Part shown: positions 26,132 through 34,452 of the stretch, piece by piece
Layout of the letters: each line of letters begins with the position of its first letter
How positions within the stretch are numbered: position 1 is the stretch's first letter
The notes under the pieces: generated by a model
Told to the model about the DNA's origin: nothing
Database searches by the model: none
What the model saw: only the letters and a program-made list of their open reading frames with translations
Program-made: the position numbers and the translations under genes
Source: CAYWBI01 sp964456445
GTDB lineage: Bacteria > Calditrichota > Calditrichia > Calditrichales > J004
Direction: 5' to 3'
NCBI GenBank assembly: GCA_964456445.1
Contig: CAYWBI010000017.1
Location: 1 to 37,491 of the forward strand
Length of the DNA stretch: 37,491 bases

Positions 26132-27586
26132 TTAAAGAGGGTTTACCTGAAGTGTGCCATCCATCATATTTAATTTAACCGAAACATGTTTCAGGGGTTC
26201 ATGGATACGCAAAGTTTGGTGGGGGGCATATATAGCGCATCCCGTGCCGATTTTACCCGTGATGACAATTTCCGGTTCAAAGCGCTCGCTGGTATGGGCG
26301 TCATAAAAAACCAACTGGAGTTTTTCATCTTCATAAATTGCCAGGGCTTGTTCACACTGCCCAACTTCTACGGCAAATTTATCCAGGGCTTCTCTCATGT
26401 TGGTGTAAAAACGGTTCAGGAGCATATCCGTTGAAATATTTGCTTTGGAAAAACGTTTTAATTTTGCAAGATGCCCCAGGGCCTTTTTCTTTATAAATTC
26501 AATTTCCTGCTGATGCCCTTCAAGCCGAATAAACAAATCAAACAACTTTTTCTCATGCTGGCGATGAAAGCTCTTTATACGTTTTAACCCGGGGTCCATC
26601 ACATACTCCGGGCCAAGATATATTTGTGACCCATTTTCAACATCCCGGACATACATTCTGCCGCCTACATAGATATCCGACGAATTTATAACCGGCGCCA
26701 CAAGGCTGTTCATACAATGTACTTTCGCATAATCTATCGACTTTTGAACAATAACATACATCCCTGCCCAGAGCGAATAATGTGAAATATATGCCGTAAA
26801 CACCGATTGCCCGGCATAAATTTTAGCGCTTTCCACCAATTCAGAATTATCCATACCAAATGCACTGTGTATGTTCCCGGCCACATGAACACGCGCCGAG
26901 CGGATCAATCCGTTGACATTAAGGTTAGATGGCAGGGTAACGGAAGAATTGCTGCGTATGTCCTGTTCCACCGTAAGACAATTATCAAATTCTATGTGAC
27001 CATGCATTTTACCAATGTTTTTAACCGTTTTACCGGGTAAAACAGAAACCTGGCCGTAAATGGTACGATGGGCAAAACCATCAATATCCGCAACGATTGC
27101 ATTTCCCTGCATATTTATATGCGTGTTCTCACCCGAATAAATTGTAATGTTTTCACTGGATAGATCGCTTATAAATTCTTTATGCCCATTCGGAAAGCGC
27201 ATGTATCGGTAAGGGGGTTCAAGCAGGCTAAACAAACGGTCACCCTTTTTTACAGGGTACAGAAAGTTGATTGAATCAAAATTGCCATTCTTGATCCAAC
27301 TTTTAAAATTTTGATCGTTCAGGCCATCTTCAAAATGGAACCAGGGTTTTCCCGGGTCATCTTCTATTGCAGTAAGCGCGATGGGGATTTGCCCCTTATG
27401 CCCTTTTTCCAGCATATCCAGGCTGCTATCAAGCACCCCGTAACGAAACGCCGCTGTATAAAGGGCGTTACGTATTTCATTTTTACGGGCCTGGCCATAA
27501 CGGATCTCGCCCAAAAGCAATTTCCCGTCCCATAGCTCTGTTATCTCCAACAACCCGGAACGTAAACTTAATCTTTTTTTTACCAA
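26132..27586 (-). CDS. Second FapA-like (DUF342) protein
   Basis: The 484-residue protein resembles the FapA family in plan: an N-terminal alpha/beta region, a Gly/Val/Ser-rich central stretch (about 150-335) with turn patterns such as GKTVKNIGKMHGHIEFDN that fit a beta-helix, a Lys/Glu-rich helical hairpin (about 340-430) and a beta-rich end. It is strongly diverged from the copy at 12292. The start is TTG with AGGA eight bases upstream. It lies between an atypical receiver gene and cheA, which suggests a link to signalling rather than only to assembly. The function is unknown. Confidence 0.7.
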   Translation of the reverse strand: MVKKRLSLRSGLLEITELWDGKLLLGEIRYGQARKNEIRNALYTAAFRYGVLDSSLDMLEKGHKGQIPIALTAIEDDPGKPWFHFEDGLNDQNFKSWIKNGNFDSINFLYPVKKGDRLFSLLEPPYRYMRFPNGHKEFISDLSSENITIYSGENTHINMQGNAIVADIDGFAHRTIYGQVSVLPGKTVKNIGKMHGHIEFDNCLTVEQDIRSNSSVTLPSNLNVNGLIRSARVHVAGNIHSAFGMDNSELVESAKIYAGQSVFTAYISHYSLWAGMYVIVQKSIDYAKVHCMNSLVAPVINSSDIYVGGRMYVRDVENGSQIYLGPEYVMDPGLKRIKSFHRQHEKKLFDLFIRLEGHQQEIEFIKKKALGHLAKLKRFSKANISTDMLLNRFYTNMREALDKFAVEVGQCEQALAIYEDEKLQLVFYDAHTSERFEPEIVITGKIGTGCAIYAPHQTLRIHEPLKHVSVKLNMMDGTLQVNPL

Positions 27587-27604
27587 GGTGACATTCCTAC
27601 AATT

Positions 27605-28093
27605 TTAGTTGTTGAGCAGTGCGCCAAACTTTCCCAGCCAAATTTCTGATGCATCCACATATTCTTTAAATTTATTTAGTTTATATTCATTTGTAAACTG
27701 CTCATATTTAATATTGTCAAGATCAAGGTTCTCATCCAGAAGCTTAAATAAAGCTTCGAGGGTAATCGGCTTTTTTAGTATGCCGGTATGCGGTAAGGTC
27801 TTGGCCTCGGCAACAAACTTTGAGCCGGGATTTGTATAAAGCAAAAAAACAGGGATTTCATTATTGGTGTCAATTTTTTGTGGCGAGTTAAAATATTGAA
27901 TGACCTCCGCAGCCTTTATCATTTTAGTCTCTACGTCCAAAAAAATAGCGGCAATGTTGTCCCTGATAATATTTTGTTGTGAAGAGCTGAGATTAAAAAT
28001 AACCATGGGCTCATAATTCATTGCCGTTACCATTCTCGAAATATCATTCAGGGTTGATGAGTCCTTATCCATTATCAATATCTGTTTCACCAT
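27605..28093 (-). CDS. Atypical receiver-domain protein
   Basis: A long open frame runs to 28276, but the ATG at 28093 has GGAG immediately upstream and begins a typical receiver strand (VKQILIMDKD). The 162-residue protein keeps acidic D9/D11, candidate phospho-acceptor D53 (IFLDVE) and Lys in ILKKPI. The Pro and Gly that normally follow the Asp are missing, as is a clear Thr/Ser switch strand, so it may be a pseudo-receiver. A 45-residue helical tail follows. It is first in the operon with the FapA-like gene, cheA, the globin receptor and cheW. Confidence 0.75.
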   Translation of the reverse strand: MVKQILIMDKDSSTLNDISRMVTAMNYEPMVIFNLSSSQQNIIRDNIAAIFLDVETKMIKAAEVIQYFNSPQKIDTNNEIPVFLLYTNPGSKFVAEAKTLPHTGILKKPITLEALFKLLDENLDLDNIKYEQFTNEYKLNKFKEYVDASEIWLGKFGALLNN

Positions 28094-28235
28094 TCTCTCC
28101 AATATCTTATTCTGATAGTTTACTATCGTTACTGGGCGGGCCCAAAAGGATAAAATAAGTTGATCCCGGAGCCCATATAAAATTTCTGTCAGACTATGTG
28201 AAAAAGCATCAAATGTCAATTCTACAGATGTTAAC

Positions 28236-28262
28236 ATATCGGTACAATACTTATTAATTTGA
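28236..28262 (-). promoter_or_regulatory. Sigma-28-like promoter for the cheA operon
   Basis: The minus strand reads TCAA, 15 bases, ACCGATAT. Against TAAA-N15-GCCGATAA this is 3 of 4 and 6 of 8 positions with correct spacing. It lies about 140 bases before the ATG at 28093, and inside the longer open frame, which argues for the shorter protein. Confidence 0.45.
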
Positions 28263-28360
28263 ATATATAATCGCAAATGATTAATTGTCTTCCCTTTTGC
28301 TTACAAATTAAATAAGCATTTTTAGAAGGTGAAAACATTACTTTGTCAAGAAACAACCAA

Positions 28361-28440
28361 TCACGCCGACGATAAGGGAAAATTTCTTTAAATACATAAA
28401 AGTACACTGTTCTCACGATTATCGACGTAAGGGAAAATAT
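28361..28440. repeat. Imperfect direct repeat upstream of the hybrid kinase gene
   Basis: Two copies start with TCACG and contain CGACG(A)TAAGGGAAAAT: one at 28361-28385 and one at 28412-28440, about 51 bp apart. They lie 80-160 bp before the plus-strand kinase gene and could be regulator-binding sites. Confidence 0.6.
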
Positions 28441-28521
28441 CGGCTTTGCTTTATAGGTTTGGGCCGGTCATTGGTCCGTTTTTTACAATCGTGTCACATA
28501 AAAAAACTATCATAACATATT

Positions 28522-30402
28522 ATGCCGATTTTTTCACAGGAATTTATTGATCTCATTGATCAACCATTATGTTTACTGGATGACAATTTAAATATCATTC
28601 TTGCCAACCAGGGTTACATTAAAATTACCGGTCAGGGCGAGGCGCAGGGCCCAGCCGCATCACTGCTTCGTTTTGATACTTCAAAATTGGGCAGCACACT
28701 CCGGGATGAAATTATCCGCGCCATCGCCGAAAAGGGAAAATGGTTTGGGGTCATCCACACCAATCATTGTTCCGGTTCGTTTGGTCTTGCGGTTACGATA
28801 GAGCGTGTACAGATGAAAAGGCAACATCAGGAATATGCCTACCTCTGTAAAGTGCAAGCATCCTCACAAAGACAGGAATCATATTTAGAAACGGACTATA
28901 AAAATCTATTTGAACTAATTTTTAACAGCACACAAAATATTGTTTTTATTTTGCAGGAAGCGGAAAGCGGTTTATCATCCAAAATTATTGAGGCAAACAG
29001 TCGTGCATTATCGGCCTTAAAATTAACTGCCGGGCAATTGTTTCAAACAAACTTTATAGATTTACTAAAAGGTGCCGGCCGTACAGAGTACCTCATATCC
29101 AGTGATGAACTAACCGAGGACAAAGCTATTCATTGTGAACTGACCCTGATTACCTCCACGGGGGCGGAACTGCATTTGGAAGGCACAATGAGCCGGGTAT
29201 TATATGAAAAGAAAAAAACCATTTTGCTGGTCGCCCGGAATTTGAACAAGCAAAGGGAACTTGAACATAAGCTTTCACAAATTGAAAAACTGGAGGCTGT
29301 TGGGCAGTTGGCCGGTGGAATTGCCCATGACTTTAACAACGTTTTAGCCGGAATAAGCGGTCTGGCGGAACTTTCCCTACGTAAAATGGCAGCGGATCAT
29401 CCGGCAACATCGGCAATAAAAACAATCCACAAAAAAGCAAACAACACCGCCAACATGGTTCGCCAACTTGTGGCATTCAGCAGGAAACAATCGTTGAACG
29501 TCCATGACATAGACATCAATAAAGTAATTAGAAACAACCAAAAGCTACTGGAAAGGTACCTGGGCGAAGACATACAATTTTGCTTGGAGCTTTCGGACAA
29601 TTTAGGAATAATTAAAGCAGACCAAACAGCGCTGGACCAGATTATTACAAACCTGTGCATCAATGCCCGTGATGCCATGCCCGACGGCGGAAAGCTAAAT
29701 ATAAACACTCAAAACGTATTAATTGACTCCGAACGGTTAACGCCTTCGGGACGCATGCATCCGGGAAAATATATTAAGTTATCGGTTTGTGATACAGGAA
29801 TCGGTATTTCCATGGAAATACAAAAACATATTTTTGAACCGTTCTATACGACAAAAGACATCGGTTATGGCACCGGGCTCGGATTATCCATCGTATATGG
29901 GCTGATAAAACAACACCGTGGTTTTGTGGAATGCAGAAGTGATATCGGGGAGGGAACGTGTTTCGAAATGTTTTTTCCATGGCATACAGCTACAATTAAA
30001 ACAGAGCAGAAAAAACCGCATACGGGAAATTTAACGGGGTCGGAAACAATATTGATTGTTGAAGATGAGGCCGATCTCATTTTGTATTTAAAAGAATCGC
30101 TGGAATTTTTTGGTTACAAATCCATTTTAGCGCATAATGGCAGCAAGGCGCTGGAACTTTTTGAAATGAAACATGATGAAATTGATTTAATTGTATCGGA
30201 TGTGGTTATGCCGGAAATGGGGGGGGTTGAATTGAAATTGCTGGTACAAAAGATGGAACCGGAACAAAAAATTTTACTTATCAGCGCTTATACAAACCGG
30301 ATAGAACCGGGCGTACCTTTCCTGCAGAAGCCATTCCGGGCCGAAGAGCTGGCATGGACAGTAAGACAAATACTGGACAACAAATACGAATTGGAAAATT
30401 AA
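28522..30402 (+). CDS. PAS-PAS hybrid sensor histidine kinase
   Basis: The 626-residue protein has no membrane segment. Two PAS-like domains (about 5-110 and 125-245) precede a HisKA domain with H269 in GGIAHDFNN, an ATPase domain (NARDAMPDGG, DTGIGIS, GYGTGLGLS) and a C-terminal receiver with D560 (VSDVVMPEMGG) and K in LQKPF. The HDFNN box is typical of kinases that pair with NtrC-like regulators, so it is a candidate partner for the activator at 8798. No ribosome site precedes the ATG, unlike the neighbouring genes. A run of eight G lies at 30219-30226, eight codons after the phospho-acceptor. Confidence 0.93.
   Translation: MPIFSQEFIDLIDQPLCLLDDNLNIILANQGYIKITGQGEAQGPAASLLRFDTSKLGSTLRDEIIRAIAEKGKWFGVIHTNHCSGSFGLAVTIERVQMKRQHQEYAYLCKVQASSQRQESYLETDYKNLFELIFNSTQNIVFILQEAESGLSSKIIEANSRALSALKLTAGQLFQTNFIDLLKGAGRTEYLISSDELTEDKAIHCELTLITSTGAELHLEGTMSRVLYEKKKTILLVARNLNKQRELEHKLSQIEKLEAVGQLAGGIAHDFNNVLAGISGLAELSLRKMAADHPATSAIKTIHKKANNTANMVRQLVAFSRKQSLNVHDIDINKVIRNNQKLLERYLGEDIQFCLELSDNLGIIKADQTALDQIITNLCINARDAMPDGGKLNINTQNVLIDSERLTPSGRMHPGKYIKLSVCDTGIGISMEIQKHIFEPFYTTKDIGYGTGLGLSIVYGLIKQHRGFVECRSDIGEGTCFEMFFPWHTATIKTEQKKPHTGNLTGSETILIVEDEADLILYLKESLEFFGYKSILAHNGSKALELFEMKHDEIDLIVSDVVMPEMGGVELKLLVQKMEPEQKILLISAYTNRIEPGVPFLQKPFRAEELAWTVRQILDNKYELEN
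30219..30226. repeat. Eight-base G homopolymer in the hybrid kinase receiver
   Basis: The tract codes for part of MGGVE just after the phospho-acceptor Asp. Slippage would remove most of the receiver domain while leaving the kinase core intact. Confidence 0.9.
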
Positions 30403-30430
30403 GCCGTCAATCCGTTAAGCAAAAACTGCA

Positions 30431-30775
30431 TTAGCGATTAAAGAAATTTGGCAAATTAATCATTTTATCCACAATCGTATTGATAACCTCAGGGTCAAAA
30501 TAGTATTTGGACGCTATCTTTTCCTTTATAGAGTCCACTTCTTCAACAGTCAAAACTTCACTGTCTTTAACATCCTTAAGGTACTTTGCCGCCTCGCTTT
30601 TCAGCGATAACAGCTCACGACCGGCATCGGATATGTTAACCTGATCTTTTGATCCAACGACTTTTGAACCAGCGGCATTTTTATTCGAAGATGCGCTGTC
30701 GGATTTCTCCGCTTTGTGGCTGGATTCGGTTTTTTTAGCATCAGGGGGCGAAAACAAGCTTCGTATTGGGCCCAT
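30431..30775 (-). CDS. flgM: FlgM-like anti-sigma-28 factor
   Basis: The 114-residue protein has a disordered Ser/Lys/Ala-rich N-terminus and a C-terminal half with the FlgM pattern: QVNISDAGRELL, a helical linker, VDSIKEKIASKYYFDPEVI and a last helix. FlgM binds sigma-28 until it is exported through the completed hook. It lies 3 bp after the FlgN-like gene, at the end of the filament operon. An AGGAG ribosome site is present. Family members share little sequence, but the order of conserved pieces is good. Confidence 0.8.
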   Translation of the reverse strand: MGPIRSLFSPPDAKKTESSHKAEKSDSASSNKNAAGSKVVGSKDQVNISDAGRELLSLKSEAAKYLKDVKDSEVLTVEEVDSIKEKIASKYYFDPEVINTIVDKMINLPNFFNR

Positions 30776-30778
30776 GAT

Positions 30779-31210
30779 TTACTCCTGTATAATATTCAAT
30801 CGGCTTGCTGCATTCTTTACCAGTGCAGCTTGTTTACCGGAATAAAATGACTGGCCGGAAATGGCGGCCGATTTTTCCATATATTCCAGTTTTCTTTTTT
30901 CAAGGTTCTGATAAATCCTTTCATCGATTTTTACAAGTTTGCCGGCTATATTTGAAATTTTTTTCATATAGCCGTCCACATCCGGGTCCGTACCATCAGT
31001 ATCCAGGTTTTTTCGCTCGTTTTCAAGTTTTTGGATTTTATCGATCCACTTCTTACGGTAATCAACCATCTCTGACAGCACGTCCACGGCCAGTGATTCT
31101 ACCTGGCGGGCCACTTTTTCAGAGATTTTTAAAAGCGTACTAAAATAGTCATGCTCCGTCCGGAGTATTTCAAGTACATTTTGATTACCAGCCATATTGT
31201 CCTGGAACAA
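30779..31210 (-). CDS. FlgN-like export chaperone
   Basis: The 143-residue protein is nearly all charged helix, as in FlgN/FliT chaperones. It lies between flaG and the FlgM-like gene; flgN and flgM are neighbours in many bacteria, with FlgN serving hook-filament junction proteins. The call rests on size, helical make-up and position, since sequence conservation is poor. The frame can start at TTG (31210), with GGGAGGG eight bases upstream, or at an in-frame ATG at 31195 with AGGA nearby. Confidence 0.55.
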   Translation of the reverse strand: MFQDNMAGNQNVLEILRTEHDYFSTLLKISEKVARQVESLAVDVLSEMVDYRKKWIDKIQKLENERKNLDTDGTDPDVDGYMKKISNIAGKLVKIDERIYQNLEKRKLEYMEKSAAISGQSFYSGKQAALVKNAASRLNIIQE

Positions 31211-31212
31211 GG

Positions 31213-31581
31213 TTAAACCCTCCCGTTAAAAATTGTGCCAATGAATTTTTCCATCTTGTTGTTTATATTCTCCATTTCATCGGAAGGGATTTTACGAATG
31301 ACTTCCCCCGATTCTTTATCGAGAATTAAAATTTTTGGTGGTTGCCCATCATTCTCGATTTGAAACTTGATTTTATTATTATATGTCCCGGCCTTTAAAT
31401 TGGCCTGGTTCACCAATATTCTAAGATGATTCGGACTGTTGTTTTCCTGCTGCCGGGCATCTGTACTTCTTGGCCCGGTTGCTTCCGCTCGATTGTGCAA
31501 CCTGGTTCCAGAGGAGTTTTCCTGAACCATCTTCGCCGCGCCTAAGGCGGCGTCTGATTGTTTCAATAAAATATCATCCAT
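31213..31581 (-). CDS. flaG: Flagellar protein FlaG
   Basis: The 122-residue protein has a variable N-terminus and a conserved C-terminal domain: LKFQIEN-like strand (IKFQIEND), ILILDKESGEVIRKIPSDE, and a terminal MEKFIGTIFN helix, the FlaG signature. FlaG affects filament length in several species. It follows fliD by 15 bp and has an AAGGAG ribosome site. Confidence 0.92.
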   Translation of the reverse strand: MDDILLKQSDAALGAAKMVQENSSGTRLHNRAEATGPRSTDARQQENNSPNHLRILVNQANLKAGTYNNKIKFQIENDGQPPKILILDKESGEVIRKIPSDEMENINNKMEKFIGTIFNGRV

Positions 31582-31596
31582 GATATTCTCCTTGGT

Positions 31597-33072
31597 TTAT
31601 TGCCCTCCGGTAAAAATTCCAAAAAATGATTGCTGGCTTTTAAGCTGGCTCATCACCTGCTGCATCTTGGAAAATTCACTAAAAAGCTGCTTGCTTTTTT
31701 GATCTAACAATGTATTCTGTAAACCCAACCGGTCATTTAAGTTTGTGATTTGAGTATTCAATCCCTTTTTGCTTTGGGAGATCGTGCCATTGTTTTTTGT
31801 GTAATTAGCTACATAGTCTTTAACACGGGTGGCAATCCCATCGCTGCCGTTAAAAATGTCCGAAACATATTTTGAATTTGTATCGACTGCCGTTGTAAAC
31901 TTTTCTTCATCAACGATGGAAAGTTTTCCTTGCTGGTCCGCTTCTATCCCAATATCATACAATAAATTATACTGTGAATAGGTAATATCCGTTACTGCGC
32001 TTTGTGAGATGTCGCGCAGGTCCGAACCAAGGTTCCGATAGGCAAAATCCTTTGATAAAGCGCCTTCTTTGCCAGTGGATGAATTATACTGGGCGTTATT
32101 ACGTGAATAGGAAATCACGTCATTATATGCCGTGATAAATCCGCTTACCTCATCCTTAACCGTCGCGGAATCCGTTGTTATCGTTACCGTTTCGGCCTGG
32201 GCAAAAGTATTGCCCAACTTTAAGGTAAGGCCTTCAACCGCATCCGAAACAGTGGATGTGTCCCTGTAATAGGTCAGCCCGTCAATGTTCAGTTGACTGT
32301 TCAAATTCGATGTCGAGGCGCTTGTACCGACACTAAAGAGATAACCGCCCGTGGTACCGCTGGTTTGCACGTTGGAATCGATTTCCAGATCCGTTAACAA
32401 GGTGCTGCTGCTCATATCCATACGATAGCTATATCCCGTATTTTCGCTTTTAAATTTCAATCGCGAGGTCCCGCTTTGCTCATTCACCACAGACGAACGG
32501 ACCTTCTCGTCACTGTTGATGGTACCCGCGGCAACCGCATTGTCCATCGAGGTGTTTACAGCATCGGAAATGGCCTTGACGACACTGGCATTGTCCCCGC
32601 TAAAAGAACTGGCGGATACCGTAACACTTATAAAAAGCCTGTTGGAGGCGTCTGCATCGGTGGGGTGCGCCACTTCGAGTTGAAAAGTCTGGTCCGTGGA
32701 ATAAGAAGAGAAATCAGTTCCGGTGCTGACATATTGTTTGGAAACACGCGTGTCCGCAGCCGCCAGGCGGGATACTGAAACACTGTGACTACCGGCGGAT
32801 GCAGCCGAACTGGCTGTAGCGGTTATCAGATCGGTATTGGACGATTCGGCTTTCTTCGTTGCAAAATAATCGGTTAACGTATCCGTCATTCGATCGGTTT
32901 TTGATTTTAACGCTGTCAATTTGGAATCTAATTCACTCAGAACGGACAATTGGTTGTTGACCGAATCCTTGCGGACCAACAGGGCGTTTTTTGGCCCCTG
33001 TTCGAACCGCATAAATTGATCGACTAGAAACTGAACCGAATTTTGGTTTTGGAACAATGATGTAACATCCAT
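31597..33072 (-). CDS. fliD: Flagellar filament cap protein FliD
   Basis: The 491-residue protein has the FliD plan: an N-terminal coiled coil (residues about 10-60), a Ser/Thr-rich variable middle with ISVTVSASSFSGDNASVVKAI, a YRDTSTVSDAVEGLTLKL segment typical of the family, and a C-terminal coiled coil ending near QQSFFG. FliD caps the filament and guides flagellin folding. Its neighbours fliS and flaG match the common order. Confidence 0.95.
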   Translation of the reverse strand: MDVTSLFQNQNSVQFLVDQFMRFEQGPKNALLVRKDSVNNQLSVLSELDSKLTALKSKTDRMTDTLTDYFATKKAESSNTDLITATASSAASAGSHSVSVSRLAAADTRVSKQYVSTGTDFSSYSTDQTFQLEVAHPTDADASNRLFISVTVSASSFSGDNASVVKAISDAVNTSMDNAVAAGTINSDEKVRSSVVNEQSGTSRLKFKSENTGYSYRMDMSSSTLLTDLEIDSNVQTSGTTGGYLFSVGTSASTSNLNSQLNIDGLTYYRDTSTVSDAVEGLTLKLGNTFAQAETVTITTDSATVKDEVSGFITAYNDVISYSRNNAQYNSSTGKEGALSKDFAYRNLGSDLRDISQSAVTDITYSQYNLLYDIGIEADQQGKLSIVDEEKFTTAVDTNSKYVSDIFNGSDGIATRVKDYVANYTKNNGTISQSKKGLNTQITNLNDRLGLQNTLLDQKSKQLFSEFSKMQQVMSQLKSQQSFFGIFTGGQ

Positions 33073-33089
33073 GACAAACCCTGCGTTAA

Positions 33090-33422
33090 TTAAACAACTT
33101 TCATACTTTGCGTCCAGGCGGATTTTAATGTTTCAAAGTATCCTTTAGCTTCGGTAAATTTTCCGCATGATAAAGAATAATTCATATAACGGTAAACATT
33201 ATAAAAAGGCACCGCCGCTTCTTTATGATCAAAGTTTAGCGATTGAATGAGTGTGCGAAGTACCTTCAACCCTTTATCACGGTCTTTTTGTACACATGCG
33301 GTTATGCCTGCATCATAAATATAAGAAATCAATTGTTCCGGGCTGGCAGACATGATTTTTTGTTCCAGGTACGGATTTTTAGGCTTTGCGCGTTTAGTTT
33401 GTTTCTGTTGTACCGCTAACAT
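33090..33422 (-). CDS. fliS: Flagellin export chaperone FliS
   Basis: The 110-residue protein has the FliS pattern: NPYLEQKIMSASPEQLISYIYDAGI near the start, then helices with VLRTLIQSLNFD and FYNVYRYMNYSL. FliS binds the flagellin C-terminus and prevents early polymerisation. The N-terminal 15 residues are basic and variable. An AAAGGAG ribosome site lies 7 bases before the ATG, just after the flagellin terminator. Confidence 0.93.
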   Translation of the reverse strand: MLAVQQKQTKRAKPKNPYLEQKIMSASPEQLISYIYDAGITACVQKDRDKGLKVLRTLIQSLNFDHKEAAVPFYNVYRYMNYSLSCGKFTEAKGYFETLKSAWTQSMKVV

Positions 33423-33446
33423 GATGGCTCCTTTTTATAAAAGCAG

Positions 33447-33475
33447 GAAAAAGGGCAAAAAATCTTTTTTGCCCT
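33447..33475 (-). terminator. Intrinsic terminator after the second flagellin gene
   Basis: On the minus strand AGGGCAAAAAA pairs with TTTTTTGCCCT across a very short loop, followed by TTTT. It lies 22 bp past the flagellin stop and before fliS. Read-through may still feed fliS-fliD, since no other promoter for them was seen. Confidence 0.75.
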
Positions 33476-33496
33476 CGTTCCCGAAATTTACCGGAA

Positions 33497-34324
33497 TTAG
33501 AATAACGAAAGCACTAATTGCGGCGCCGCATTCGCCTGTGAAAGCGAAGAGACCGCGGTCCGCTGCAAAATCTGCAACTTTAATACATTCATCTGTTCCT
33601 TGGCAAAATCCGCATCTTCCAACTGGCTACGTACGGCTTCGGTATTGGTAATCCCCGTGTTCAGGGTTGCTTCTTTTGAAGACAACCGGGATTTATATTC
33701 ACCAATATCCTGCGCCCTGCTGGCCAAGGTATTGATGGCCGTATCCAGGGTTGTAATGGCTGCGGAAGCGCTGGCCTGTGTTCCCATGTTGACGCTGTTG
33801 ATGCCCAGACCTGTCGATGTTGCACTGGAAAGTGCTACAGACAATGTCTCACCTGCATTTTCACCGGTTTGGAACGAAACGGAGAATGTACCGTCAATCA
33901 GGTTGTTATCGTTAAAAGTTGTTTCCGTTACTATGGAATCAACTTCCGAACGTAATGCGACAAACTGATCGTTGATTGCCGTCCGTTGCGTTGCAGACAA
34001 ACTACCATCGGCTGCCTGTGTGGCCTTTTGTTTCATGGTCTGCAAAATATCCATGATGTTATTATAGCCACCATCGGCTATATTCAGGATACTTTGAGCG
34101 TTAGAAACGTTATCCAATGCTGTCTCCAAACCACGGCGGCGTGATTCCAAACCACGGGAAAGCTGATATCCCGCCGGATCATCGCCCGGAGAGTTTATCC
34201 GCTTACCTGTTGCCAAACGTAGTTGGTGGTCAGCGATTGAAGAGTTTGTTTTATTCAGGTTGTAAAGCGATTGCATAGCCTGAATATTTGTTGCAACCCG
34301 TGTTAATCCAGAGTTCCCTAGCAT
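33497..34324 (-). CDS. Flagellin (second copy)
   Basis: The 275-residue flagellin contains the conserved N-terminal RVATNIQAM, LRLATGKRINSPGDDPAGY and ALDNVSNAQSILNIADGGY motifs, and the C-terminal FAKEQMNVLKLQILQRTAVSS helix ending QANAAPQLVLSLF. Almost no variable D2/D3 region separates the halves, so the filament subunit is minimal. It is about 88% identical to the upstream copy by eye. A strong AAGGAGG ribosome site precedes the start. It lies downstream of an intrinsic terminator and a possible structured RNA. Confidence 0.96.
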   Translation of the reverse strand: MLGNSGLTRVATNIQAMQSLYNLNKTNSSIADHQLRLATGKRINSPGDDPAGYQLSRGLESRRRGLETALDNVSNAQSILNIADGGYNNIMDILQTMKQKATQAADGSLSATQRTAINDQFVALRSEVDSIVTETTFNDNNLIDGTFSVSFQTGENAGETLSVALSSATSTGLGINSVNMGTQASASAAITTLDTAINTLASRAQDIGEYKSRLSSKEATLNTGITNTEAVRSQLEDADFAKEQMNVLKLQILQRTAVSSLSQANAAPQLVLSLF

Positions 34325-34415
34325 AATAACCTCCTTGTTATAGGTTTATGGGTTTTGGGTTTAGCTTTTTTCTCGTTACTTTTTTCCAGTTGTTCGGTCT
34401 TCCTGCTTTATTTTT

Positions 34416-34444
34416 GTAAAAAGGCAGGGAGCTGGCCCCCTGCC
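34416..34444 (-). terminator. Intrinsic terminator between the flagellin genes
   Basis: On the minus strand GGCAGGG pairs with CCCTGCC around an 8-base loop and is followed by TTTTT. It lies about 85 bases after the first flagellin stop and 90 bases before the second start, so it can end or attenuate transcription from the first gene. Confidence 0.85.
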
Positions 34445-34452
34445 ATACGCTA

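Larger units (their letters stand above)
28094..28521. other. Divergent regulatory region between the cheA operon and the hybrid kinase
   Basis: About 430 bp without a supported gene. It holds a sigma-28-like minus-strand promoter and an imperfect direct repeat. Minus-strand GTCGATAA near 28419-28426 and GCCGATAT near 28437-28444 resemble sigma-28 -10 elements but have no TAAA at the right distance. No clear promoter for the rightward kinase gene was found. Confidence 0.45.

Noticed and set aside
28094..28276. N-terminal extension of the atypical receiver protein to 28276
   Set aside because: The extension has no receiver-like content, covers the predicted promoter, and the internal ATG at 28093 has a GGAG ribosome site and begins the domain.
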